Shown: one piece after another, positions 25,388-33,709 of the stretch | Numbering within the stretch: position 1 is the first letter of the stretch | Layout of the letters: the number at the start of each line of letters is the position of its first letter | Source of the DNA: Maribacter vaceletii | Lineage (GTDB): Bacteria; Bacteroidota; Bacteroidia; Flavobacteriales; Flavobacteriaceae | Assembly (NCBI RefSeq): GCF_003634105.1 | Contig: NZ_RBIQ01000007.1 | Location: forward strand, 1,116,001-1,180,000 | DNA: 64,000 nucleotides | Reading direction: 5' to 3' | Made by a program: the position numbers and the translations under genes | Notes under the pieces: model-generated | What the model saw: only the letters and a program-made list of their open reading frames with translations | Database searches by the model: none | What the model was told of the DNA's origin: nothing

Positions 25388-27127
25388 TTAATATGCGTTT
25401 TGTTGCACTGTTCCACCAGAAAGATCCACTACCTCTTGTGGTATTGGATAAATTCCTCTTGTAGCAGGAAAAGAAACACCATTTAAATATCCTCTAAATT
25501 GAGGGCGTGATGTATAACCGTCCAAAACTTGTTTGGCAATATTTTCTCCTCTACGTACCAAATCAAAGAAACGATGTCCTTCCATTGCTGTTTCTATACG
25601 ATATTCATGTATTACGGCATTCATTGCAAATGTTGCATCAGGGAAGCCACCATTATTTGAATAAAGTCCTATAGCATAATTTGCTGCATTGGTTACTCCA
25701 TCACTTTCCTTAACCCAATTTTCTGGATCTGTATTTCTTGCTCTTACTCGATCTACAAGAGTAACTGCTGTTAATAGGTCTGTTTCAGAGGCAGCTATTT
25801 CAGCTCTCCATAATAGTATTTCAGAATAACGAATTAAATTTGTTTGTATGGTGCTAATATTTTGCCCCCATCCTCCTGCTACTCTTGCTAAACCATCATC
25901 AACTTGCGACCAAAGTAATTTTTTGCTATAATAAGGACCTCCGTTTGCAGGGTCTCTTGCCCATGCTAGCATAAAATCTCCACGATCAAACAAAGGAATA
26001 CCTGTTCTAGCAACTGTCCAATCTAGTCTAGGATCTAAATTTCTAGTTTCTTCTGGAAAAATAGAAGTTCCTGCAACTGGATCTTCAACAGGGACATTTC
26101 TAGGAACCCCTCCAACAATATCATTTGGATCTACATTAGATACATAATTAGCAGGGTCTGATGGGGGTGTTGTTAATGGTAAACCATTGGCATCTGTTAA
26201 ATATGCATTAACTAAATCATGTGTTGGTTGATAAAACCCACAACATCCAAAAGGACTTGCGCTATGTGGATAATTTAATTCATCCCCTTCATTCCCATTG
26301 CCTTGTCCTGAGCCAGCACCATCATTAACAGCATATTGTACAGAGAAAACAGTTTCTATATTATTATTGTATGCATAATTGAAGTTTTGATGAAAGCTAG
26401 GCATTAAGTCATATGGACCGTTATTTATTATATCGTCCAATAGTGGTTTAGCAGCTGTATAATCTAGTTGATACATATGAACCTTAGCTAAATAAGCTTT
26501 TGAATTCCATTGCGTAGCTCCTCCATATCGTTTTGCTTCTACATCAAGGTTATCTATAGCATATTGAAAATCGTCCTCAATATTTGGCCAAACATCACTA
26601 GTATTAGCTGGTGTCTCGGTAGTATTTTCATCAATATAAGGGATATTACCATAAGTCATCTTCAACTGAAAGTGAAAAAAACCTCTTAAAAAACGAAGTT
26701 CACCTAAAGCTGTATTAGCATCACTTTCTCCAATAGCTCCAGATTCTAAACCACTTTTTACTACACCTATAGCTGCATTTGCTCTAGCTACTCCTTCATA
26801 AAGATTATTCCATCTAAGTCTTACATAGTTATTATTTGGTAAAACATCATAAACCTCCATCTGAGTAATTTCAGATTGATCTCCTGGATCACTCCCTTTG
26901 TAAGCATCATCTGATGCAGCTCCACCAAATGTCCAGTTTGACGCAGCGGCCTCTCTTCTCATTTCTAGACCTGCATAAGTTCCTATAACTAATTTTTCAA
27001 CCAAATTTACACTTGGCACAACATCATCTGTAGTTAATGTAGATAATGGAATATCTAATTCATCATCACACGAGAAAATGCTTATTGTTATAGTGAATAA
27101 CAAAAATTGTTTTAATATATTTTTCAT
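25388..27127 (-). CDS. susD: SusD/RagB family outer-membrane nutrient-binding lipoprotein
   Basis: Surface lipoprotein that forms the lid of the SusC transporter and binds the glycan. 579 residues. Lipoprotein signal ends ISIFSC. Family hallmarks: N-terminal LDIPLSTLTTDDV, helical TPR-like body (about 120-260, ELRFLRGFFHFQLKMTYGNIPY; AKVHMYQLDYTAAKPLLDDI), and the C-terminal block VIHEYRIETAMEGHRFFDLVRRGE (about 500-525) followed by RGIYPIPQEVVDL. Ten bases downstream of susC in one operon. Substrate cannot be read from sequence. The symbol denotes the family. Confidence 0.93.
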   Translation of the reverse strand: MKNILKQFLLFTITISIFSCDDELDIPLSTLTTDDVVPSVNLVEKLVIGTYAGLEMRREAAASNWTFGGAASDDAYKGSDPGDQSEITQMEVYDVLPNNNYVRLRWNNLYEGVARANAAIGVVKSGLESGAIGESDANTALGELRFLRGFFHFQLKMTYGNIPYIDENTTETPANTSDVWPNIEDDFQYAIDNLDVEAKRYGGATQWNSKAYLAKVHMYQLDYTAAKPLLDDIINNGPYDLMPSFHQNFNYAYNNNIETVFSVQYAVNDGAGSGQGNGNEGDELNYPHSASPFGCCGFYQPTHDLVNAYLTDANGLPLTTPPSDPANYVSNVDPNDIVGGVPRNVPVEDPVAGTSIFPEETRNLDPRLDWTVARTGIPLFDRGDFMLAWARDPANGGPYYSKKLLWSQVDDGLARVAGGWGQNISTIQTNLIRYSEILLWRAEIAASETDLLTAVTLVDRVRARNTDPENWVKESDGVTNAANYAIGLYSNNGGFPDATFAMNAVIHEYRIETAMEGHRFFDLVRRGENIAKQVLDGYTSRPQFRGYLNGVSFPATRGIYPIPQEVVDLSGGTVQQNAY

Positions 27128-27137
27128 GTTCTTTTTT

Positions 27138-30100
27138 TTAAAATGAAACGTTTAAACCAAAAATGATGGATCTATTAATGGGATATGTCCCAGAATCAAC
27201 ACCATATGTTAAGTTTGGACCAGGTAGTGTTCTATCTGGGGCATTACCACCAGGAGCTGAAACAGACCCAACAAAACTTCTTAAACTTACTTCTGGATCT
27301 AAGCCAGAATAATCTGTTAGAGTGATTAAGTTTTTGCCTTGAAGATATAATCTAATTTTGTCTAACTTAAGCTTTTGCGTTAGAGAGTTTGGTAGACTAT
27401 AACCAATTACAATGTTTTTTAACCTTAAATAAGACCCATCTTCTACATAATAGCTAGATGCTGCTGCCTCACGATCAACAAGACTAGAATTAGCTGTTAC
27501 AGCAGGTAAGCCTACTTCATTAACATAATTTACACTTCTTCCTCCAGTAAATTTATTGAAATCGGTAAAGAACTTATTAAAGTTATAAATCTCATTTCCT
27601 TGAGAACCTTGAAATAACATAGAAAAATCGAAGTTTTTATAATCGGCATTAAACGTAAGACCATAAGTAAAATCTGGATGAGGGCTTCCAATAAAACCTC
27701 TAACAGGTTCTCCTGTATCATCTAGCTCATCGAACACCACTCTACCATTTTCAATACCAGCCCATGTATTTCCATAAAAAGAAGACAAAGGATGTCCTGC
27801 TTGAGTACGGGTAGGGTTCTGATCTCTTAAACGATCTCCATTTATAAAACTATCAGGATTTTCAGGGTCTAAAAAAGTAACTTCATTTTTATATGCTGAA
27901 ATATTAAATCCTAAATTGTATTTAAAGTCTCCATCTGATTGGTAGTTATCATAACTTAAAGTGGCATCAAACCCTTTATTTGTCATTTCTCCTAAATTGG
28001 CAGGAACAGCACTTATGTTCCCCAGAAGTGTTGGGTCTCCAGGAACACTTAATAGCATGTCTTCTGTTGTGGAATTAAAATAATCAAAATCGAAATTTAA
28101 ACTATTAAACAGTCTTGATGATATACCAACATTTAAACTTTTTGTAGTTTCCCAACCAATATCTGGGTTTCCTCTAAGAGAGATACCCAAACCAGCCGAT
28201 GAAGTTGTTGTTCCTGTGGCATAATTATAATTATCTACGTTTGGACCAAGAGTAGTAGATCTAGCATCTGTTCTGACATTACCGTTGTTACCAACAACAC
28301 CGTATCCTGCTTTAAACATTAAATTTGTGAACACTTTAGATTCTTTCATAAAGTCTTCTTCACTAACTCTCCATCCAATACTACCAGAAGGGAAAATACC
28401 ATCTCTACTATTTTCATTAAATAATGATGTTTCATCACGCCTAACAGTAGCACTTAATAAATACTTATCTAGTATTTTAACATCTGCTTTACCAAATAAT
28501 GAGAAATAGGAAGATATTGCTCCAGTACCATAGCCACCCCAATTTCCGTTGGCATTATCAAAATATCTTAAGTCTTCTGTAAATACATCAAAACCTAATC
28601 TATTTACTGTTGTTGTTCTAAAAGTATTTTTATTAAATTCTGTACCTACCAACACATCTAGCTCTATATTTTCACTAACAGCTTTATTATAGTTTAAAGT
28701 ATTAAACCAAGTATAAGTATTAGATGAGCTATTTCTCTCGGTCAACGTTGTTTGTGTGTTAAAGATTTCTCCTTCTAGCTGTGGCGCTTGGAAGTAAACC
28801 ATATTAAATGAAGATAGATCAAAACCTAAATTTGTTTTAAATGTCAGACCATCTATTAAATCTACCTCTGCATATACATTTCCAAGGGCTCTTAATGTTT
28901 TATTACTATTGTCTTTGTTTCGTTCTGCAATGGCGATTGGGTTTTTACCATTACCTAAACCTCCTACACCAGATCCCGCAAAATTACCACCAACATCTCT
29001 TACTGGAATTAATGGGCTCATTCTATATAAATTTGCTATCGTACCATCATCTACACTTGATCCTGGAGGTGTAATTTGATCTGAAAACGAAACAGTAATA
29101 TTTTCACCTATTCTAAAACCATCAGTAATATTAAAACTGGTATTTGCACGCAAAGTATATCTAGAAAATCCAGATTGATTGCCCACCCCTTCTTGATCTA
29201 AAACACTCATAGAAGTAAAAAAACTAGAGTTTTCTGTTCCGGCAGATGCACTTATATTATGACTTTGAGTTATTGCCGAACCAAAATACTCATTAAACCA
29301 GTTTGTTCCTTGTGGGTTTGATCTTGTTACTGAAGTTGCTCTTGAACCAGCATCATAAATAATACCTTCATCTGTTGCCGATCCTTGTGGAATTAAGTAG
29401 TTTGGTATTACTGGTGTTGCACCATTTCCAAATTGAGAATTAGAAGGGTTGTTACCATCATTATTAAATTCTCTCCAAACACTTTCTGCTACTTGTTGAG
29501 AACTTGCCATATCTGGTAATGCTGAATTTGGAATAAAATCTATTCCAGCATAAGAATTTAAAGAAAAAGTAAGTTTTTTATTTTTTTTACCACCCTTAGT
29601 AGTAATAATGATTACACCATTTGCAGCTCTATTTCCATAGATTGCAGCAGAAGAGGCGTCTTTTAGAATTTGTACAGAAGCAATATCGTTTGGATTTATA
29701 TCATTAAGTCCAGCACCAGAAGGCGTTCCATCTATAATGTATAAAGGATCATTTCCATTAATAGTACCAAAACCTCTAATTCTTACCGCAGCACTACCTC
29801 CAGGGCCTCCTTGACTACCTACAACAACACCTGAGGCTTGCCCCTGTAATGCTTGTTCTAAACTTGTTGGAGATGTTGCTTCTAAGTTTTCAGATTTAAC
29901 TGTTGTTACGGACCCAGTAATATCTCTTGTATTTTGCTTAGTATACCCTGTAACAACAACTTCTTGTAATTGACTGGCATCTTCTAATAAAGTAATATTT
30001 ATAGTAGATTGACCATTTATTTGAATTTCTTTGGAAGCATACCCAATATAACTAAAAATTAAAGTAGCATTTGGGTCTGCGTTTATACTAAATTTTCCAT

Positions 30101-30620
30101 CAAAATCTGTTTGCGTTCCATTTGTAGTTCCTTTAACAACTACATTTGCTCCAGGTAGTGGTAAGCCGTCTGCGTCTATTACTAATCCAGAAATTTCTGA
30201 TTGCTCAATTATAGGAGCTAAAATAGAAGAAGCTTTTTTTAATTTTCTTTTAGGTGCTTTTTTTATAATTACTTGTCTGTCCTTTATCTTATAGGTTAGT
30301 TGTGTGTTTTTAAATACAACGTCTAATATTTTAGAGACCGTAATCTCATTATATTTAAGGGATATTTTTTTGTTTTTGTCTAAGGTAGCATCTTTATAAA
30401 AGAATACAAATTCACTTTTATTTTGAATTTCTACAAACAAATCCTCTAAACCAATATTACTTACGTTAATATCAATTTTAGTTTGCGCGTAAGAGGGATT
30501 GGCATATACAGAACCCAGACCTAAAACAATTACTAGAAGAAAAATTCTCATAATGGTTAATATGCACATTCTTAGGGGTATAAAAAACCCTAAATAGTTT
30601 GATTTAACTATTTTATTCAT
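27138..30620 (-). CDS. susC: SusC/RagA family TonB-dependent receptor with STN signalling domain
   Basis: Outer-membrane importer powered by TonB. 1160 residues. Signal peptide (about 24-46); STN domain at about 48-118 (DINVSNIGLEDLFVEIQNKSEFVFFY), which in this family contacts a FecR anti-sigma; carboxypeptidase-D-like domain at about 140-215 (VIDADGLPLPGANVVVKGTT); plug at about 225-345 with the SusC signature LYIIDGTP...ILKDASSAAIYGNRAANGVIIITTK; then the barrel ending in a C-terminal aromatic (NVSF). The STN domain and the adjacent FecI/FecR pair indicate transcriptional control by substrate passage. The gene is full length. Confidence 0.95.
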   Translation of the reverse strand: MNKIVKSNYLGFFIPLRMCILTIMRIFLLVIVLGLGSVYANPSYAQTKIDINVSNIGLEDLFVEIQNKSEFVFFYKDATLDKNKKISLKYNEITVSKILDVVFKNTQLTYKIKDRQVIIKKAPKRKLKKASSILAPIIEQSEISGLVIDADGLPLPGANVVVKGTTNGTQTDFDGKFSINADPNATLIFSYIGYASKEIQINGQSTINITLLEDASQLQEVVVTGYTKQNTRDITGSVTTVKSENLEATSPTSLEQALQGQASGVVVGSQGGPGGSAAVRIRGFGTINGNDPLYIIDGTPSGAGLNDINPNDIASVQILKDASSAAIYGNRAANGVIIITTKGGKKNKKLTFSLNSYAGIDFIPNSALPDMASSQQVAESVWREFNNDGNNPSNSQFGNGATPVIPNYLIPQGSATDEGIIYDAGSRATSVTRSNPQGTNWFNEYFGSAITQSHNISASAGTENSSFFTSMSVLDQEGVGNQSGFSRYTLRANTSFNITDGFRIGENITVSFSDQITPPGSSVDDGTIANLYRMSPLIPVRDVGGNFAGSGVGGLGNGKNPIAIAERNKDNSNKTLRALGNVYAEVDLIDGLTFKTNLGFDLSSFNMVYFQAPQLEGEIFNTQTTLTERNSSSNTYTWFNTLNYNKAVSENIELDVLVGTEFNKNTFRTTTVNRLGFDVFTEDLRYFDNANGNWGGYGTGAISSYFSLFGKADVKILDKYLLSATVRRDETSLFNENSRDGIFPSGSIGWRVSEEDFMKESKVFTNLMFKAGYGVVGNNGNVRTDARSTTLGPNVDNYNYATGTTTSSAGLGISLRGNPDIGWETTKSLNVGISSRLFNSLNFDFDYFNSTTEDMLLSVPGDPTLLGNISAVPANLGEMTNKGFDATLSYDNYQSDGDFKYNLGFNISAYKNEVTFLDPENPDSFINGDRLRDQNPTRTQAGHPLSSFYGNTWAGIENGRVVFDELDDTGEPVRGFIGSPHPDFTYGLTFNADYKNFDFSMLFQGSQGNEIYNFNKFFTDFNKFTGGRSVNYVNEVGLPAVTANSSLVDREAAASSYYVEDGSYLRLKNIVIGYSLPNSLTQKLKLDKIRLYLQGKNLITLTDYSGLDPEVSLRSFVGSVSAPGGNAPDRTLPGPNLTYGVDSGTYPINRSIIFGLNVSF

Positions 30621-30646
30621 AATTTTGTTTTTTCGTTAGTTAATAT

Positions 30647-30709
30647 TGCTGTGAGTAACAGCAGTGTTGATTTTTTTATAGCCAGAAGGTGTTGGTCCAT
30701 CTTCTGGTT
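30647..30709 (-). other. Two hairpins in the fecR-susC intergenic region
   Basis: TGCTGT/ACAGCA (30647-30652, 30658-30663, five-base loop) and CCAGAAG/CTTCTGG (30682-30688, 30701-30707, 12-base loop). On the transcribed minus strand neither is followed by a T-tract, so they are not clear terminators. They may act in the susC leader or stabilise its mRNA. Confidence 0.5.
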
Positions 30710-30731
30710 TTTTTATTCTTTCTTAGTTACT

Positions 30732-31787
30732 TCATAAATTTTCGGTTTTAGTTATTACTATTTTAGTTTTAGATATATTAGTATATTCTAAGTTTGTAGT
30801 TTCTTTAATAGCTTCCAGAACTTCATTTATAGTATCCTTAAGATCTAAAGAACCAGTAAAAGTTTGCTTTGCTAATTGTTGGTCTTTAATTGTAATCTCT
30901 ACATTGTAATAGCGAGAAAGGCGTTTCATAATATGACCTAAATCATCTTTCTTAAAAATAAAGAGACCTTGTTTCCAAGAAAAGTAATTGTTTATATTTA
31001 CCTTTTTAGAGGAGATTTGGTTTGTGTTTTTATTATAACTAGCAGAGATGCCAGGCTTTATTTTTATAGATTGGTTTCTTTTTAAAAAAGAATCTCCTTT
31101 GTAATTAATTTTTACACTACCACTTTTAAGGGTGGTTTCAATTATACCATCATTAGTATAATTACTTACGTTAAATACGGTTCCTAAAACTTCTATTTCA
31201 TGGTTTTTTGCTACTACAGTAAAGGGCTTACTTTTATTATGAGCTACATCAAAAATACCTTCTCCTTCTAAAAATACTTCTCTTTTATTTTTTGAAAAAG
31301 CAACAGGGTATATAAGTTTAGAGCCGGAGTTTAACCATACATTAGTACCGTCAGAAAGTTCTATTTTAGAGCGTTTTCCAAAAGGAACAACAACGGTGTT
31401 AAATCCGGCAGCAGTATTTTCTGCTTCAGAAACATCATTTGTTTTTTCCGAAGCAATGGTAACTTGTTCTCCAGTTTTTGAGTAGCTAATGGTAGTATTA
31501 TCGTCTAAGATGTTTATTTTTTTATTATTACTTAAAATAAGTTCTACGGCATCTAAATTATCTGCCTTAACACTATTTGCTGTTTGTATGTAGCTATCTA
31601 TTGAAGAAGATTTTTTTTGTTGATTATAAAAAAGAAAAGAAGATATAAGAACTAGTGAAAATGCAAGACCAGCACCAATTTTTCTTCTAACAATTTTTCT
31701 TTTGTGAGAATATATAGATGTAGCAATCTTATTTCTAAGTAACTTTTTTTCGTTGTTAGTTAATTTAGAGATGTTTTTATCTGTCAT
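30732..31787 (-). CDS. fecR: FecR-family anti-sigma factor
   Basis: Inner-membrane protein that relays the state of the STN-bearing SusC to the ECF sigma factor. 351 residues: short cytosolic N-terminus (about 1-40) expected to hold the sigma factor, one membrane helix (about 42-60, AGLAFSLVLISSFLFY), FecR domain (about 130-225, GKRSKIELSDGTNVWLNSGSKL, HEIEVLGTVFNVSNY), and C-terminal DUF4974 domain (about 265-350, YNVEITIKDQQLAKQTFTGSL) that binds the receptor. It lies between the sigma gene and susC, the usual layout. Confidence 0.9.
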   Translation of the reverse strand: MTDKNISKLTNNEKKLLRNKIATSIYSHKRKIVRRKIGAGLAFSLVLISSFLFYNQQKKSSSIDSYIQTANSVKADNLDAVELILSNNKKINILDDNTTISYSKTGEQVTIASEKTNDVSEAENTAAGFNTVVVPFGKRSKIELSDGTNVWLNSGSKLIYPVAFSKNKREVFLEGEGIFDVAHNKSKPFTVVAKNHEIEVLGTVFNVSNYTNDGIIETTLKSGSVKINYKGDSFLKRNQSIKIKPGISASYNKNTNQISSKKVNINNYFSWKQGLFIFKKDDLGHIMKRLSRYYNVEITIKDQQLAKQTFTGSLDLKDTINEVLEAIKETTNLEYTNISKTKIVITKTENL

Positions 31788-31897
31788 TTTGATTTAATTG
31801 TACTCGTAGAAAACTACTTAGAAAGCGAACAAAGTTTACCTTCTATTTAGTATAAGTAAAAAGTTTGCTGTTTATAGACAGTATTTTTTAATTTTTT

Positions 31898-32479
31898 TTA
31901 AAAAATATTGGATAAGAATAATAAAAATAGGGCTAAGTGCTGCCTTAAAACCTTGATACCTCTATATATTATTGTGCGAGAAGAGGCTACCGAAACATTT
32001 AGAATTTCAGCTATTTCTTCATAAGGTTTATTTTCTGTGTACCTTAAAGTTATACCCTTTTTTTGTCTTTTGGTAAGTAAATGAAAAGCTGCTTTTAGCT
32101 TATTAATTTTTTCAGTGTTATGCTGCATGCTAATCATATCCTCTTCAAAAGAAGGAATGGACTGATTTTTTGTAAAATATGATATATCTGCTGTAGTTAT
32201 TAATTTACTTCTATATTTTCTATTAATCTTTCTTTTTAAAGCTTTAAACAAATAATATTCTACATTTTCTGTTGCAGCAATTTTACTTCTGTATTTGTAT
32301 AAATCTAGAAACAAATCATGTATACAGTCCATCACATACTCCTTATCGTTAGAAGTATGTAAGCCATATCTAAAAAGAGAATCTACATACAAGTCATATA
32401 GTTTCCCTAAGGCCTCTACATCCCCTGTTTTTAAATTATTCCATAATTCTATGGAAGCTTTGTTAATTAACGTTTGCAA
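31898..32479 (-). CDS. ECF sigma factor, FecI type
   Basis: RNA polymerase sigma-70 family factor expected to drive the susCD locus. 193 residues. Region 2 at about 25-90 (LYDLYVDSLFRYGLHTSNDKEYVMDCIHDLFLDLYKY) and region 4 at about 125-180 (LLTKRQKKGITLRYTENKPYEEIAEILNVSVASSRTIIYRGIKVLRQ) with the HTH. The frame opens with TTG (minus strand 32479-32477) and is preceded two codons upstream by an in-frame stop, with no nearby ATG, so a TTG start is the best reading. The hydrophobic C-terminus (LALFLLFLSNIF) is common in Bacteroidota FecI-like factors. A gap of about 110 bases separates it from fecR. Confidence 0.88.
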   Translation of the reverse strand: MQTLINKASIELWNNLKTGDVEALGKLYDLYVDSLFRYGLHTSNDKEYVMDCIHDLFLDLYKYRSKIAATENVEYYLFKALKRKINRKYRSKLITTADISYFTKNQSIPSFEEDMISMQHNTEKINKLKAAFHLLTKRQKKGITLRYTENKPYEEIAEILNVSVASSRTIIYRGIKVLRQHLALFLLFLSNIF

Positions 32480-32878
32480 AATCTAGTCATTATTAAAATT
32501 GTTTTGGAAATCTTGGGTATAAAACAAACCTTTATAAAAAGTAATTGTTTAAAAAAATTTTATCGTTAAAAAGAGGGTAAAAACCACTTTTAGAATTTAA
32601 ATACCAAAACAAATTAATAGTATGGGGTAACTGCGTTTAGAGTAATTTTTTGATTCATTTTTTTTGAGTTGTTAGCTAAGTTTTTAAATTATAAAACAGT
32701 TGTATTAAATAAATATTATGAGCTTCTTGTAGTATAATTCGACAATAATATTAACAAAAATTTACGAAATAATCATTTAAATATTTAAAAATTATTAATA
32801 ATGTAAAATTTACGCTTATTTTAGCATGTAGTCTTAGGGCTTTATTTATATAGTAGTTTAAAGAATTTAATAGAAAAG
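32480..32878. other. 399-bp AT-rich intergenic region
   Basis: No plausible frame. It lies between the start of the sigma gene and the end of the TSUP gene, both on the minus strand, and so should hold the sigma promoter. Directly before the sigma TTG the minus strand reads TAGATTTTG, one base longer than the TAnnTTTG consensus. Nothing else stands out; no repeats or DnaA-box clusters were seen. Confidence 0.5.
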
Positions 32879-33634
32879 CTAACGTAATAAAATTAGTAAA
32901 GAACCTAGAGCGGTTAAGAATAAGATCATTTTTCTATAAAAACCCTCCTTAATTTTAGTAACTAAAAATATCCCGACGAATAAACCAAGAAGTATACCTG
33001 GAATTAATTTTAAGTTTAAAATAAAAGAATCTAAAGTAATGGTCTTCCATACAAAAATATGAAATGGGAGTTTAAAAATATTGATAATAAAAAACAACCA
33101 TGCTGCAGTACCAATGAATTCATTTTTTGGCAAACGCATTGCTAGGAAAAAGATATTACTAAATGCTCCCGCTAAGTTTCCTATCATTGTAGTAATTCCT
33201 GCCATTATGCCCATACTGCCCGCAAAAGCCCAATGCGTAGGTACATTTTTAGACTTTTTGCGATCCCACCAATACATCATTATAACACTACCTAAAATAA
33301 CAACAGCCATACTGTTTTTAAAGGTTAACTCGTCTAAATCTTTTCCAATAAAAACCCCAATTAGTACACCTAACATCATCCAAGGTAAAAAGCGTACTAT
33401 ATATTTCCATTGGGTATGTCTGTTATAATAAATAACCGCAAAAATATCTCCAACTATAAGTAATGGGACAATTAAACCTGTAGACTCTTTTGCTCCAAAT
33501 GCAAGAGCCATTAACGTAACTATTAATATTGCTATGCCTTTAATACCTGATTTAGAAACACCAATGATAAAGGCAGATAGTAAGGCCAAAAACCATTGCA
33601 TACTTGTTAATTCTAAAGAAAGTAAGGATAACAT
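32879..33634 (-). CDS. TSUP (TauE/SafE) family membrane protein
   Basis: Transporter of the sulfite/sulfonate exporter superfamily in the inner membrane. From the ATG at 33634 it is 251 residues with about seven to eight membrane helices, the first two as the family repeat (SAFIIGVSKSGIKGIAIL near the N-terminus; GSMGIMAGITTMIGNLAGAFSNIFFLAMRLPK in the second half, 148-180). An upstream GTG-like extension to 33700 would leave only nine bases to the divergent symporter gene and adds an unlikely hydrophobic leader, so the start at 33634 is chosen. Substrate unknown: sulfite, sulfonates, or organic acids are all possible for the family. Confidence 0.82.
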   Translation of the reverse strand: MLSLLSLELTSMQWFLALLSAFIIGVSKSGIKGIAILIVTLMALAFGAKESTGLIVPLLIVGDIFAVIYYNRHTQWKYIVRFLPWMMLGVLIGVFIGKDLDELTFKNSMAVVILGSVIMMYWWDRKKSKNVPTHWAFAGSMGIMAGITTMIGNLAGAFSNIFFLAMRLPKNEFIGTAAWLFFIINIFKLPFHIFVWKTITLDSFILNLKLIPGILLGLFVGIFLVTKIKEGFYRKMILFLTALGSLLILLR

Positions 33635-33709
33635 ATAATGTGTATATATAAAGTTGAGCAAAAGTATATATAAAAATATAATACCTTTAGAACCAATCAA
33701 AAATAGTAT

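Noticed and set aside
32480-32878. AT-rich 399-bp gap as a replication origin or phage remnant
   Set aside because: No clustered DnaA boxes, repeats or frames; it is best seen as an ordinary regulatory gap.
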